From the NCBI RefSeq assembly GCF_002101965.1, contig NZ_LQQA01000030.1:372001-436000 (forward strand): DNA of 64,000 bases, read 5' to 3'. Source of the stretch: Mycolicibacterium wolinskyi. GTDB lineage: Bacteria > Actinomycetota > Actinomycetes > Mycobacteriales > Mycobacteriaceae. Under the pieces are notes generated by a model. That model was not told the origin of the DNA. It worked only from the letters and a program-made list of their open reading frames with translations, and did no database searches. A program made the position numbers and the translations under genes. Below, piece after piece: positions 35,197-44,561 of this stretch (positions are counted from its first letter, which is position 1; the number at the start of each line of letters is the position of its first letter).

Positions 35197-38100
35197 GTGG
35201 GTTGGCACAACGGGCCGCCGAGCTGGACCGAGATGGAGCGCGTGCTTACCGGCAAGCCGCGTCGCTCCGGCCTGCCGCTGGAAGACCAAGCCGGTGACGG
35301 CGGAGACAGCCCGGCCTGGTCGCGTAAACGGGGTGCCTATGAGCCGCCCGAGCGGTTTCGTCCGCCGGCATCGGCGATCCCTTACGCCGAACTGCACGCG
35401 CATTCGGCCTACAGCTTCCTCGACGGGGCCAGCACGCCGGAGGAGCTCGTCGAGGAGGCGGCCCGGCTCAACCTGCGGGCCATTGCACTGACCGATCATG
35501 ACGGGCTCTACGGCGTGGTGCGGTTCGCCGAGGCGGCCAGGGAACTCGACGTGGCCACGGTGTTCGGCGCCGAGCTGTCGCTGGGCAATGTCGCGCGCAC
35601 CGAACATCCCGATCCGCCCGGGCCGCACCTGCTGGTGCTGGCCCGCGGTCCGGAAGGGTACCGTCGGCTGTCGCGCGAAATCGCCAAGGCGCATCTGGCC
35701 GGGGGTGAAAAAGGCAAGCCCCGCTACGATTTCGACGCGTTGACCGAGGCCGCCGGCGGGCACTGGCACATCCTCACCGGATGCCGCAAAGGGCATGTCC
35801 GTCAAGCGCTTTCGCAAGGTGGACCGGAAGCGGCGAGCAAGGCACTGGCCGATCTGGTCGACCGGTTCGGAGCGGACCGGGTCAGCATCGAACTCACCCA
35901 CCACGGCCAGCCCTGTGACGACGAACGCAACGCCGCGCTGGCCGAACTCGCGCCCCGCTTCGGCCTCGATGTCGTCGCCACCACCGGCGCGCACTTCGCG
36001 GCCCCCGATCGGGGCCGGCTGGCCATGGCCATGGCCGCGATCCGGGCCAGGAATTCGATGGATTCCGCGGCGGGCTGGCTGGCGCCGCTCGGTGGCGCAC
36101 ACCTGCGGTCGGGGGAGGAGATGGCCCAGCTGTTCGGCCCCGACATCGTCTCGGCCGCTGCCGATCTCGGCGAGCAGTGCGCGTTCGGGCTCGCCCTCAT
36201 CGCTCCACAGCTGCCGCCGTTCGACGTGCCCGCCGGACACACCGAGGACAGCTGGCTGCGCCATCTCGTCATGACCGGGGCGGCTGATCGCTATGGGTCG
36301 CCCGAGCAGGCCCCCAAGGCGTACGCGCAGATCGAGCACGAGCTGCGGATCATCGAACAACTGGAATTTCCCGGCTACTTCCTGGTGGTGCACGACATCA
36401 CGCGGTTCTGCCGGGACAACCACATCCTGTGCCAGGGCAGAGGATCGGCCGCCAACTCGGCGGTCTGTTACGCACTCAAGGTCACCAACGTCGATCCGAT
36501 CGCCAACGAGCTGTTGTTCGAGCGGTTCTTGTCCCCGGCTCGCGACGGGCCGCCCGACATCGACATCGACATCGAATCGGACTTGCGCGAGAACGTCATC
36601 CAGTACGTCTACGAGCGTTACGGCCGGGACTACGCGGCCCAGGTGGCCAACGTCATCACCTATCGCGGCCGCAGCGCGGTCCGCGACATGGCCCGCGCGC
36701 TGGGATTCTCCCAGGGGCAGCAGGACGCCTGGAGCAAACAGCTCAGCCGGTGGAACGGGCTTCCCGATTCGCCGGACGTGGCCGAGATCCCCGAGCCGGT
36801 GATCGACCTCGCCACCCAGATCGCCAACCTGCCCCGCCACATGGGCATCCACTCGGGCGGCATGGTGATCTGTGACCGCCCCATCGCCGACGTGTGCCCG
36901 GTGGAGTGGGCGCGGATGGAAAACCGCAGTGTGCTGCAGTGGGACAAAGATGACTGTGCGGCAATCGGTTTGGTGAAGTTCGACCTGCTGGGGCTCGGCA
37001 TGCTCTCGGCGCTGCACTACGCCATCGACCTGCTCGACGAACACAAGGGCATCAAAGTCGACCTGGCCAAACTGGACCTGTCCGAAGCAGCGGTCTACGA
37101 GATGCTGCAGAAGGCCGACTCGGTCGGGGTGTTCCAGGTGGAGTCCCGCGCGCAGATGGCCACCCTGCCGAGGCTCAAACCCCGCGAGTTCTACGACCTG
37201 GTGGTCGAGGTGGCGCTCATCCGGCCAGGGCCAATCCAGGGTGGTTCGGTGCACCCCTACATCAAGCGCCGCAATGGTTTGGAGCGCGTCACCTACGAGC
37301 ATCCGTCGATGGAGCCCGCACTGAAGAAGACGCTCGGCGTGCCGCTGTTCCAGGAGCAGCTCATGCAGCTGGCCGTCGACTGCGCGGGCTTCACCGCGGC
37401 CGAAGCCGATCAGCTGCGCCGGGCGATGGGCTCCAAACGCTCGACCCAGAAGATGCGCCGGTTGCGCGGCCGGTTCTACGACGGCATGCGCGACCGGCAC
37501 GGCATCACCGGTGAGGTGGCCGACCGGATCTATGAGAAGCTGGAAGCCTTCGCCAATTTCGGTTTCCCGGAAAGCCATTCGCTGAGCTTCGCGTCACTGG
37601 TGTTCTACTCGTCGTGGTTCAAGCTGCACCACCCCGCGGCATTCTGTGCCGCGCTGCTGCGCGCCCAGCCGATGGGGTTCTACTCGCCGCAGTCACTGGT
37701 CGCCGACGCGCGCCGGCACGGCGTGACGGTGCACGGACCCGACGTCAACGCCAGCCTGGCCTATGCCACCCTGGAGAACCGCGGCATGGACGTGCGGCTC
37801 GGGCTCGGCAGTGTCCGCCACATCGGCGACGACCTCGCGCAGCGCATGGTCGACGAACGAAATGCCAACGGGCCGTTCGCAACCCTGCTCGATCTGACCG
37901 GCCGGGTGCAGCTGTCCGTCCCGCAGACCGAGGCGCTGGCCACCGCGGGTGCGCTGGGGTGTTTCGGGATCACCCGCCGGGAGGCACTGTGGGCGGCGGG
38001 TGCGGCCGCCACCCAACGGCCGGACCGGCTGCCGGGAGTTGGGTCGTCATCGCACATCCCGTCGTTGCCCGGCATGAGTGCGCTGGAACTGGCCGCATCC

Positions 38101-38487
38101 GACGTGTGGGCCACCGGCATCTCCCCGGACAGCTATCCCACCGAGTTCCTGCGCGCCGACCTCGACGCGTTGGGCGTGATACCCGCAGACAAGTTGCTGG
38201 AGGTTGCAGACGGCACCCGAATCCTGATCGCCGGGGCGGTAACTCACCGGCAGCGGCCTGCGACCGCGCAGGGCGTGACGTTCGTGAACCTGGAAGACGA
38301 GACCGGCATGGTCAACGTCCTGTGTGCGCCGGGCGTGTGGGCCCGGCACCGCAAGCTGGCCCAGACGGCATCAGCCCTGCTGGTCCGCGGCATCGTGCAG
38401 AACGCCACCGGTGCGGTCACCGTCGTCGCCGACCGGATGGAACCACTGAAGTTGCGGGTGGGTTCGCGGTCTCGTGACTTCCGGTGA
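35197..38487 (+). CDS. dnaE2: Error-prone DNA polymerase III alpha subunit DnaE2
   Basis: A 1096-residue C-family polymerase, the catalytic subunit of the mutasome with ImuA' and ImuB. The PHP domain begins at about residue 64 (ELHAHSAYSFLDGAS, DHDGLYG). The catalytic aspartates are in PDIDIDIE near residue 453. The C-terminal OB domain (GVTFVNLEDETGMVNVL) is present, while the tau-binding region of replicative DnaE1 is absent, as is usual for DnaE2. Start GTG 35197 (VGWHNGPPSW) is preferred over GTG 35194 because it lies 6 nt after the -10, giving a leaderless message, and because known DnaE2 proteins begin in the same way. Confidence 0.95.
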   Translation: MGWHNGPPSWTEMERVLTGKPRRSGLPLEDQAGDGGDSPAWSRKRGAYEPPERFRPPASAIPYAELHAHSAYSFLDGASTPEELVEEAARLNLRAIALTDHDGLYGVVRFAEAARELDVATVFGAELSLGNVARTEHPDPPGPHLLVLARGPEGYRRLSREIAKAHLAGGEKGKPRYDFDALTEAAGGHWHILTGCRKGHVRQALSQGGPEAASKALADLVDRFGADRVSIELTHHGQPCDDERNAALAELAPRFGLDVVATTGAHFAAPDRGRLAMAMAAIRARNSMDSAAGWLAPLGGAHLRSGEEMAQLFGPDIVSAAADLGEQCAFGLALIAPQLPPFDVPAGHTEDSWLRHLVMTGAADRYGSPEQAPKAYAQIEHELRIIEQLEFPGYFLVVHDITRFCRDNHILCQGRGSAANSAVCYALKVTNVDPIANELLFERFLSPARDGPPDIDIDIESDLRENVIQYVYERYGRDYAAQVANVITYRGRSAVRDMARALGFSQGQQDAWSKQLSRWNGLPDSPDVAEIPEPVIDLATQIANLPRHMGIHSGGMVICDRPIADVCPVEWARMENRSVLQWDKDDCAAIGLVKFDLLGLGMLSALHYAIDLLDEHKGIKVDLAKLDLSEAAVYEMLQKADSVGVFQVESRAQMATLPRLKPREFYDLVVEVALIRPGPIQGGSVHPYIKRRNGLERVTYEHPSMEPALKKTLGVPLFQEQLMQLAVDCAGFTAAEADQLRRAMGSKRSTQKMRRLRGRFYDGMRDRHGITGEVADRIYEKLEAFANFGFPESHSLSFASLVFYSSWFKLHHPAAFCAALLRAQPMGFYSPQSLVADARRHGVTVHGPDVNASLAYATLENRGMDVRLGLGSVRHIGDDLAQRMVDERNANGPFATLLDLTGRVQLSVPQTEALATAGALGCFGITRREALWAAGAAATQRPDRLPGVGSSSHIPSLPGMSALELAASDVWATGISPDSYPTEFLRADLDALGVIPADKLLEVADGTRILIAGAVTHRQRPATAQGVTFVNLEDETGMVNVLCAPGVWARHRKLAQTASALLVRGIVQNATGAVTVVADRMEPLKLRVGSRSRDFR

Positions 38488-38555
38488 CGTCGGGGAGTGA
38501 AGTGTTCACAAATCTGGGCGCCATCGTGCTCGGCGCGGTGTAGTGGCGGCGGCTG

Positions 38556-39434
38556 TCACAACTGGGCAAGGACAATCGCCGCGATGAGGACCGCCGCGCC
38601 CATCAACTGAAGTGGCTGCAGCGATTCGCCCAGGAACACGTAACCCAGCACCGTTGCACACAGTGGAGAAATCAAGGACAGCAGCGAGACCACGAAGGCG
38701 GGCAAGCGGGATATTCCGCGAAACCACAACGCGTAGGCGACGACAGCGCCAATGACACTCAGGTAGAGGAACGCGACTGTGTTCCCCCAGGTCAGTTCGG
38801 GAAGGGTTTCGCTCACCAATGTGATTGGCAGCAGCACGATCCCGCCGAAAACGAGCTGCCAGCCGGTGAACGACAACAACGTGACATCGGACGGCCGGCC
38901 CCAACGCTTGGTCAGCACGATGCCGACGGCCATACACATGGCCCCGATAACGCCGGCCAATACACCGATGGTGTCCAGGGCGGCGCTCGGACCGAGCACG
39001 AGAAGCGCCACGCCGACGACTCCGAGCACGCACGTGGCGATGTGCACCGGTCGGATCCTGTCCTTGAGTACAACTGCGCCGAGCATCAACACGAACATCG
39101 GTTGCGTCGACATCACCAGCGCGGCCATCCCGCCTGGCAGGTGATACGCCGCAAGGAACAGCAAGTAGAAGAATGCGCCAATGTTGAGAACGCCGAGAAC
39201 CATTGCCCGCCACCACCAAATGCCGCGGGGGAGGGTTCGGCCGATCGCAAGCAGAACAATCCCCGCGGGCAGGGCCCGCACCGTGGCCGCCAGCAACGGC
39301 CGATCGGGTGGCAGAAACTCGGTGGTGACAAGATAGGTCGTTCCCCAGATCGCCGGTCCCAAGCCGGTAAGGGCGACCGTGGACACGGAACGTTCGCCGG
39401 TCACTTCTGCGCCCTCAACACACTCTTGCCGCAT
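38556..39434 (-). CDS. EamA/DMT-superfamily transporter
   Basis: A 292-residue protein with ten hydrophobic helices in two EamA repeats (ALTGLGPAIWGTTYLVTTEFLP ... LAGVIGAMCMAVGIVL). Members export amino acids, sugars or other metabolites. The first 14 residues before the first helix are weak, so a later start (VTGERS) is possible. It is leftward and lies next to the tetA-like gene, without shared overlap. Substrate unknown. Confidence 0.87.
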   Translation of the reverse strand: MRQECVEGAEVTGERSVSTVALTGLGPAIWGTTYLVTTEFLPPDRPLLAATVRALPAGIVLLAIGRTLPRGIWWWRAMVLGVLNIGAFFYLLFLAAYHLPGGMAALVMSTQPMFVLMLGAVVLKDRIRPVHIATCVLGVVGVALLVLGPSAALDTIGVLAGVIGAMCMAVGIVLTKRWGRPSDVTLLSFTGWQLVFGGIVLLPITLVSETLPELTWGNTVAFLYLSVIGAVVAYALWFRGISRLPAFVVSLLSLISPLCATVLGYVFLGESLQPLQLMGAAVLIAAIVLAQL

Positions 39435-39542
39435 GACGGGGAGCCAGCTGGTCCGGCTTCGGGCTCAATGTCTGCCGGCAGATACGGATCACCAACGCCA
39501 CCAGAACGCGGCTGACGGGCCTGGACGAAATGTGCTGACATC

Positions 39543-40754
39543 TCAACGACCTATCGTGAGTGGGCGCCGAGTAAAGGCGATTCGCAATGCCGGGATGCAC
39601 AGCAAGTAGCTTGCGGCCCCGCCTATCCACACCCATCCGTCCCACCTCTGTGCGGTTGCCGCGTAGAGGGAAGTGAACAACAGCGGGCCCACAATTCCGG
39701 TCAAGCTGGTCAAGCTGGCCATGGCCCCCTGGAGCCGTCCCTGATGCCGATCATCGACCTGGTTTGTCAACAGTGTTTGCAACGCCGGCATGCCGACGCC
39801 GCCGAGCGCCAGCAGCAGAGAGATTGGCAGGATCATCCAACCCTGCCCTGCAGCCGACAGGGCGAGCAGGCCGATGGCGTCGAGTGAAATACCCACCACG
39901 ACGGCGTGATTGCTACCGAGGCGAGTCGACAGCGGGCCGGCCAGCGATGCCTGAGCAAGCGCGTGAATGGCGCCGAACGCGGTTAGTGAAAGCCCGACGT
40001 GAGTGGGCGTCCAGTCGAATCGATGCTCGGTGAACACCGCCCACATCGTCGCTGGAGCCTGGCCGACGAACTGCATGATGAAATACACGAACAACAGCGA
40101 AGGCAAGACCGCTCCGCTGGGTGACCGCGGCATCCGCCATCCAGGTGCCGGTGTGCCGGCCGGGATCGCCAAATGTGCGTCCGTGGTTCGAGTTTCGCGG
40201 AGTGCGAAAACGGCGACGGTCAGGCCGAACGAGCTCAGCGCCGCCGCCATGTGAAAGGGTAGATGCGGCGACACCGAGCCGAGGACGCCGCCGATCGCCG
40301 GTCCGGCGATCATGCCACCGCCGTAGCATGCACCCATCAGGCCGTAGCGGCCCGCCCGCTGGTCACCTTCTGAGATGTCGGCCACCACCGAACCGACGAC
40401 AGCAGTTGTTGCCGCGGTCAAACCTGCGATCGCCCGTCCGACGTAGAGCATCCACAGCGTGGGAACTGTGGCCATGGCGAGGTAGTCGATGCAGGCCCCT
40501 GCCAGGGAAGCCAGCAGGACCGGTCGACGTCCGAACCGATCGGACAACCAGCCGAGTATGGGTGCGAACACCAGCTGCATCGCGGCGTATATCGCGACCA
40601 GGACACCGATTTGGACCGCCACCGCCGACGGCGCGACGTGCAGGCGCAGTAATGCCGGCAGAACTGGCATCACCAGTCCAAGGCCTATCGCGTCCAGCGT
40701 CGCAACAACCATCACGACGGCCAGCGTGGCGTCGCGAACAAACCGGGGAGTCAC
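39543..40754 (-). CDS. TetA-like MFS tetracycline efflux protein
   Basis: A 403-residue, 12-helix MFS protein. Between helices 2 and 3 GWLSDRFGRRPVLLASL is motif A of the TetA group, with Asp and Arg conserved. The segment LWMLYVGRAIAGLT and the GLMGACYGGGMIAGPAIGG motif after it closely resemble TetA(B)-type antiporters. It would export tetracycline-Mg in exchange for protons. Start is GTG 40754, probably leaderless: TTGACA and TATCGT are spaced 18 nt apart and end 7 nt upstream of the GTG. A tetO-like site abuts the start and the divergent gene is a true TetR-class repressor. Confidence 0.88.
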   Translation of the reverse strand: MTPRFVRDATLAVVMVVATLDAIGLGLVMPVLPALLRLHVAPSAVAVQIGVLVAIYAAMQLVFAPILGWLSDRFGRRPVLLASLAGACIDYLAMATVPTLWMLYVGRAIAGLTAATTAVVGSVVADISEGDQRAGRYGLMGACYGGGMIAGPAIGGVLGSVSPHLPFHMAAALSSFGLTVAVFALRETRTTDAHLAIPAGTPAPGWRMPRSPSGAVLPSLLFVYFIMQFVGQAPATMWAVFTEHRFDWTPTHVGLSLTAFGAIHALAQASLAGPLSTRLGSNHAVVVGISLDAIGLLALSAAGQGWMILPISLLLALGGVGMPALQTLLTNQVDDRHQGRLQGAMASLTSLTGIVGPLLFTSLYAATAQRWDGWVWIGGAASYLLCIPALRIAFTRRPLTIGR

Positions 40755-40769
40755 TTTATCGACGATAAA
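40755..40769. promoter_or_regulatory. tetO-like operator 1
   Basis: TTTATC-GAC-GATAAA is a perfect inverted repeat. Its core TATC-N3-GATA is the core of the classic tet operators. It lies directly next to the GTG of the tetA-like gene and overlaps its -10. Confidence 0.7.
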
Positions 40770-40791
40770 TTGATCGGTGATAAGCTGTCAA
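40770..40791. promoter_or_regulatory. tetO-like operator 2 and -35 of the tetA-like gene
   Basis: TTGATC-GGT-GATAAG (40770-40784) is an imperfect copy of operator 1, with one mismatch in the TATC-N3-GATA core. TGTCAA at 40786-40791 reads TTGACA on the minus strand, a consensus -35 with 18 nt to TATCGT. Confidence 0.55.
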
Positions 40792-40820
40792 AGCGATATT
40801 GAGACTTGATGGGAGAGCCC

Positions 40821-41447
40821 GTGCGTCTGGATCGGCAACGGATCATTGATGCGGCGTTCGCGTTGATCAACGAGGTCGGTCTCGACGGCCTGAGCACGCA
40901 CCGGCTCGCTGCCGTGCTTGACGTCAAACAGCCCGCGCTGTACTGGCATTTCCCAACCAAGAAGGCACTGCTTGAGGCCCTCGCCCAGGAGATGGTCGAC
41001 CGCTATCACACTCGGCCGCTGCCGAAGGCAGGTGAGGGTTGGCGCGAGTTTCTGTTCAGCAATGCGCGAAGCTTTCGTCGCGCACTGCTGAGCGTGCGGG
41101 ACGGCGCACGACTGCATGCCGGCACGCGCCCGACGGCCGCGGCAGTGGAGCATCCGGAGCGGCAGATCCAGTTTCTCACCGAGGCGGGGTTCTCGGCCGA
41201 GGCCGCGGCGTATTCGCTCATCGCGATAAGCCGCTATACCGTCGGTGCGGTCCTCGAGCAGCAAGCCGAGAGCGAGAAGCCGGGGGACATCGACGAGAGT
41301 GCTGAGGGGCTCCCGGGATTGCTCGCGCGGCTGGAAGCCGCCGGCCCGGACGTGGAATTCGAGTTCGGTCTCACCGCGCTGATCGACGGTATCGAAGGGC
41401 AACTCGCGACGGCCGTTTCGCAGCGCGACCGACGCCGCACGACCTGA
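40821..41447 (+). CDS. TetR-class tetracycline repressor
   Basis: A 208-residue protein that aligns end to end with class B TetR at an offset of one residue. Drug- and magnesium-contacting residues are kept: H63, N81, F85, H99, T102, R103, Q115 and E146 (TetR(B) H64, N82, F86, H100, T103, R104, Q116, E147). The recognition helix reads QPALYWH, with Ala for the Thr of QPTLYWH. GTG 40821 is chosen because it aligns with the TetR N terminus and follows GGGAGAG. An ATG at 40809 is the alternative. It represses the divergent tetA-like gene until tetracycline binds. Confidence 0.88.
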   Translation: MRLDRQRIIDAAFALINEVGLDGLSTHRLAAVLDVKQPALYWHFPTKKALLEALAQEMVDRYHTRPLPKAGEGWREFLFSNARSFRRALLSVRDGARLHAGTRPTAAAVEHPERQIQFLTEAGFSAEAAAYSLIAISRYTVGAVLEQQAESEKPGDIDESAEGLPGLLARLEAAGPDVEFEFGLTALIDGIEGQLATAVSQRDRRRTT

Positions 41448-41477
41448 GATCGTCGATCAGCGCGGTGGCGTTTCAGC

Positions 41478-42872
41478 TCACACCGGGTGGTTGCTGCGAA
41501 ACACCCCACGAGGATCACGGACTCGTTTGACCTCTCGCAGCCGGGCGAGTGTGGCTTCGTCGAAGGCGTCGGCGGCGCCCTGTTCGGGGGTGAGGAAGTT
41601 GAACGGGACTTTGCCCGTGTTCACTCCTGTCAGCGTGTCGAGGTAGGCGCTGGTGCGCGTTGTCAGGGCCGCACCCATCTGTGGGTTTTGCTGGGCGCCA
41701 ATGAAATTGACTATGTACGGCGCATCGATAGTCCCAGCAGGAACGGCGCGGGGGCGTTGCAAGGCGCCGCCCAGGTGGCGGATCTGAACGGTCATCAGTG
41801 GTTCGATCGAACCGGTGAGCAGCGTGTCGAGAAAGCGGTCGGGCAATTCGGTGACGAGGACGCCCTGTTGCCGCGACGGGGCGGGTTCTGTGGGTTCTTC
41901 GACGATGGTGCCGATATCGGTGACGGCCAACGCGCGCCGGGTGTCCGACAGGACTCCACCGATGCGATCGAGTGGGTCGAGCAGGGCGGCGCCCGCATCG
42001 GCCGGACCGAGGTAGGTCGTGTCGATGCGGACGAGGGCGGGCGCGCCGGGGAAGCGGGTGAGACTGCACCATGCGGTGAGCTCATCGGGCGCCGACGCGG
42101 TGATGTCACGAAACGCCGAGATCACCGCGGCGGCCTGGCTCGCGGGCCAGATCATGGTGCCCCCGTAGAGCGATGGTGCTGGTTTGAGGGCGAATTCGAC
42201 CGATGTCACGAACGCGTAGTCGCCGCCACCGCCACGCAGTGCCCAGAACAGGTCGGGGTCTGCGTGGTCGGTGACGGTCGAACGGTTGCCGTCGGCGGTG
42301 ATGACCTCGAAGGCGGTGACGCTGTCGGCTGCCCACCCGTATTTGCGGCTGAACCAGCTCAGACCGCCGCCGAGCGTGTAGCCGGTGACGCCGACGACGG
42401 GTGAGCTGCCTGCGATCCCGGTCAGACCGGCCGGGCCGGCAAGCGCCTGAACCTTGCCCCACGAGACACCGGGCCCCACACGGGCGATTCTGTTCGCGGT
42501 ATCCACGTGGATCTCGTCGAGGGCTGCGGTCCGGACAAGGATCGTGCCGTCCAGAAAGTTGGAAGCACCGTGGCCGCTGGGTTGAACGGCGATGGGCACG
42601 CTCGCATCCCGCGCGAAGCGCACCAACGCGGCGGCATCGTCGGCGTCGACCACGTCGACCACGGCCCGCACCGACTGATCGACCGTCAGATTCCACGGTG
42701 TCCGGGCGGCGTCGAAGCCGGCGTCGCCGTCCAGCAGGACACGGCCACGCACAGCTGAACGGAGACCGGCCACGCTGTCCGCCCGCGCGTACGGCCGCCC
42801 GACCGTCAACGCCGCCGCCGCGAGCCCGCCGCCGATGAGGAAGTTCCGGCGGGAAAACGTCGTACCCATCAT
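41478..42872 (-). CDS. Tat-exported FAD-linked oxidase (berberine-bridge type)
   Basis: A 464-residue protein. A twin-arginine signal (SRRNFLIGGGLAAAALTVG) spans residues about 7-30. The PCMH FAD domain follows, with PSGHGASNF holding the His that usually binds FAD covalently. GYTLGGGLSWFSRKYG is the second part of the FAD site. The short C-terminal region corresponds to the BBE domain. Family members oxidise sugars, alcohols or alkaloids. Two adjacent ATGs open the gene. It is convergent with the tetR-like gene. Confidence 0.87.
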   Translation of the reverse strand: MMGTTFSRRNFLIGGGLAAAALTVGRPYARADSVAGLRSAVRGRVLLDGDAGFDAARTPWNLTVDQSVRAVVDVVDADDAAALVRFARDASVPIAVQPSGHGASNFLDGTILVRTAALDEIHVDTANRIARVGPGVSWGKVQALAGPAGLTGIAGSSPVVGVTGYTLGGGLSWFSRKYGWAADSVTAFEVITADGNRSTVTDHADPDLFWALRGGGGDYAFVTSVEFALKPAPSLYGGTMIWPASQAAAVISAFRDITASAPDELTAWCSLTRFPGAPALVRIDTTYLGPADAGAALLDPLDRIGGVLSDTRRALAVTDIGTIVEEPTEPAPSRQQGVLVTELPDRFLDTLLTGSIEPLMTVQIRHLGGALQRPRAVPAGTIDAPYIVNFIGAQQNPQMGAALTTRTSAYLDTLTGVNTGKVPFNFLTPEQGAADAFDEATLARLREVKRVRDPRGVFRSNHPV

Positions 42873-42933
42873 TTATCCGCGGGCTCCAAGGTCTGCGAAG
42901 ACGCATGTGTGCGGGAAATACGCTGTCGCAGTG

Positions 42934-43422
42934 TCATTTCGTCAGTCTCAGCTCGTACTTCTCGTTGGGAGTCGCGACACCGGATACGGTGAGTTCACCT
43001 CGCGCATCGGCGTACTCGCCGGTCCCGCCGGTGATGGACATGGTGAACGGCGCGAGCGTATGAGGAGTCAGGCTCCGAGCGAAGATCTGTCCGTCATCGA
43101 GGTTGATGGTCAGTTCGCAGTAGGTCATCGGCTTGTCGGGTGTGACATTGGTGAAGAAGCAGGCCCCGCCGTCGTATCCGACCTGTTTGCCGTCCACCGA
43201 GAGAATGTCGGAAAAGATGTCCATGTCACCGACATCCATACCGGGCTTGCCGAAATCATGTTTCGCCACGTGATCGTTCTTCACGTCCAGCACCAGCGTG
43301 ACCGGGTCGGAGGACGCCTGGGAATCTGGTGCGTCGATCGCAAGCCACACGCCCACGCCCACCACCGCCAGACCGATGGCCGTAAGACCCCCGATGGTTG
43401 CCGTTTTCGATAGTCCTGTCAC
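42934..43422 (-). CDS. Exported small protein with allene-oxide-cyclase/dirigent-like barrel
   Basis: A 162-residue protein. An N-terminal transmembrane or signal segment is followed by a beta-rich domain. ITGGTGEYADARGELTVSG near the end resembles the closing motif of allene oxide cyclase and dirigent-like barrels. Two Cys (ACFF, YCEL) may form a disulfide. Start is GTG 43422 behind AGGAGG. It lies 61 nt upstream of the FAD oxidase gene on the same strand, so the two may be made together. Function is not known. Confidence 0.72.
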   Translation of the reverse strand: MTGLSKTATIGGLTAIGLAVVGVGVWLAIDAPDSQASSDPVTLVLDVKNDHVAKHDFGKPGMDVGDMDIFSDILSVDGKQVGYDGGACFFTNVTPDKPMTYCELTINLDDGQIFARSLTPHTLAPFTMSITGGTGEYADARGELTVSGVATPNEKYELRLTK

Positions 43423-43610
43423 AAGTACCTCCTAGATAAATGCGACGGATCATGTGTGGTCCCGCGCACGTGAACAACAATGCGGGAGAACACTTGTCGG
43501 CGTCCAACATCGAAACCTGCTGACTGTTATCACTCTCGGTGATGGAATGCGGCAGCCGAAGTGGTGAAGATGCCGAATGGGTGCGTGGCCGAACAACCGC
43601 GGCACTCGGG

Positions 43611-44561
43611 TCAATCGGTCGCGCGGGGATCCTCAGCGCGAAACTTGCTGTCCTCCAGCCCGGTCCGCAGCAACGACCACGCGAGGCGGCGGGCTTCCGT
43701 GGCCCGCTCGTGCAGCAGACGCTGAACGGCGGGAATCGGATTCGACTTCGGCTTGCGGCCGTCGACCACACTGGCGTGAACGTCCTCGGCGACCTGGATC
43801 GCCATGAGAACGGCTTCGTTGACCCGGTCCAGTGCGAGATGCAGGCGGTCGTCCTGGCTGAGCAGGTGAGCGTTGTCGAGCTCGACCGAGACATCGGTGA
43901 CGACGTGACTGATCTGCTCGAAGATCACGTTCATCGCCTTCTCCCGCTCATCGCGGTCGTCGAGGTGCAGGCATCGCGCGCCCTCGCTCCACAGCGTGGC
44001 CAACATCCGCGTGTGGGCACCGATGCTGCGCGACACCTCGATCATCGCCTGCTTCTGCAGCTGCTCCAGCAGATGGCCGCGTTCGACGCGGGCCAGTTCC
44101 TGCTGCGCGGCCAACTCGGCGCGGTGCAGCTTCTGCTGAGATTCCATCTCGGCCCGGTGCCATTTCTGGGTCAGGGCGAGTTCGAGTGCGGATCGCTCGT
44201 CGGCAGCCGCGAGCTCGCGGCGCAGACGTTCGGCCGCGTCGGCGGCGTTCTGCCGGGCCTGGCGGGCGATGTTGAGGGTCTGCCACATCGTCACCATGAC
44301 GACGACGAAGACGACGGCGCCGAAGAACCATTCCGACTTGCTGCCGAGTTCGCCAGGGCCCAGAAAAATGAACCACGCGATGGCAGCGCTGCCGACGACG
44401 CCGCAGACCAACCAACCGATACCGGGCAGGCCGTCGGCCGGACGGCGCGTGCTCGGGTGTTCGCGGTCGGGTGTCACCATCGGTATCGGTTCCGTTCGGT
44501 CACTCACGTCGTCGAGCTCCGAAGGTCCGGCGGCCCTTGTCGATTCAGTAACGCCGGTCAT
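43611..44561 (-). CDS. Membrane protein with coiled-coil domain
   Basis: A 316-residue protein. After an acidic, polar N terminus come two transmembrane helices (about 45-90), then a long Ala/Glu/Arg/Gln coiled coil (about 95-165), then a helical C-terminal domain. ATG 44561 is chosen because GGAGG lies 3 nt upstream. The upstream ATG at 44573 lacks such a site. I recognise no catalytic motif. It could be a sensor, scaffold or chemoreceptor-like protein. Function unknown. Confidence 0.75.
   Translation of the reverse strand: MTGVTESTRAAGPSELDDVSDRTEPIPMVTPDREHPSTRRPADGLPGIGWLVCGVVGSAAIAWFIFLGPGELGSKSEWFFGAVVFVVVMVTMWQTLNIARQARQNAADAAERLRRELAAADERSALELALTQKWHRAEMESQQKLHRAELAAQQELARVERGHLLEQLQKQAMIEVSRSIGAHTRMLATLWSEGARCLHLDDRDEREKAMNVIFEQISHVVTDVSVELDNAHLLSQDDRLHLALDRVNEAVLMAIQVAEDVHASVVDGRKPKSNPIPAVQRLLHERATEARRLAWSLLRTGLEDSKFRAEDPRATD

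Noticed and set aside
35044-37578. 844-residue open frame on the minus strand
   Set aside because: It is antisense to dnaE2 and runs into the small peptide gene. No domain recognised.
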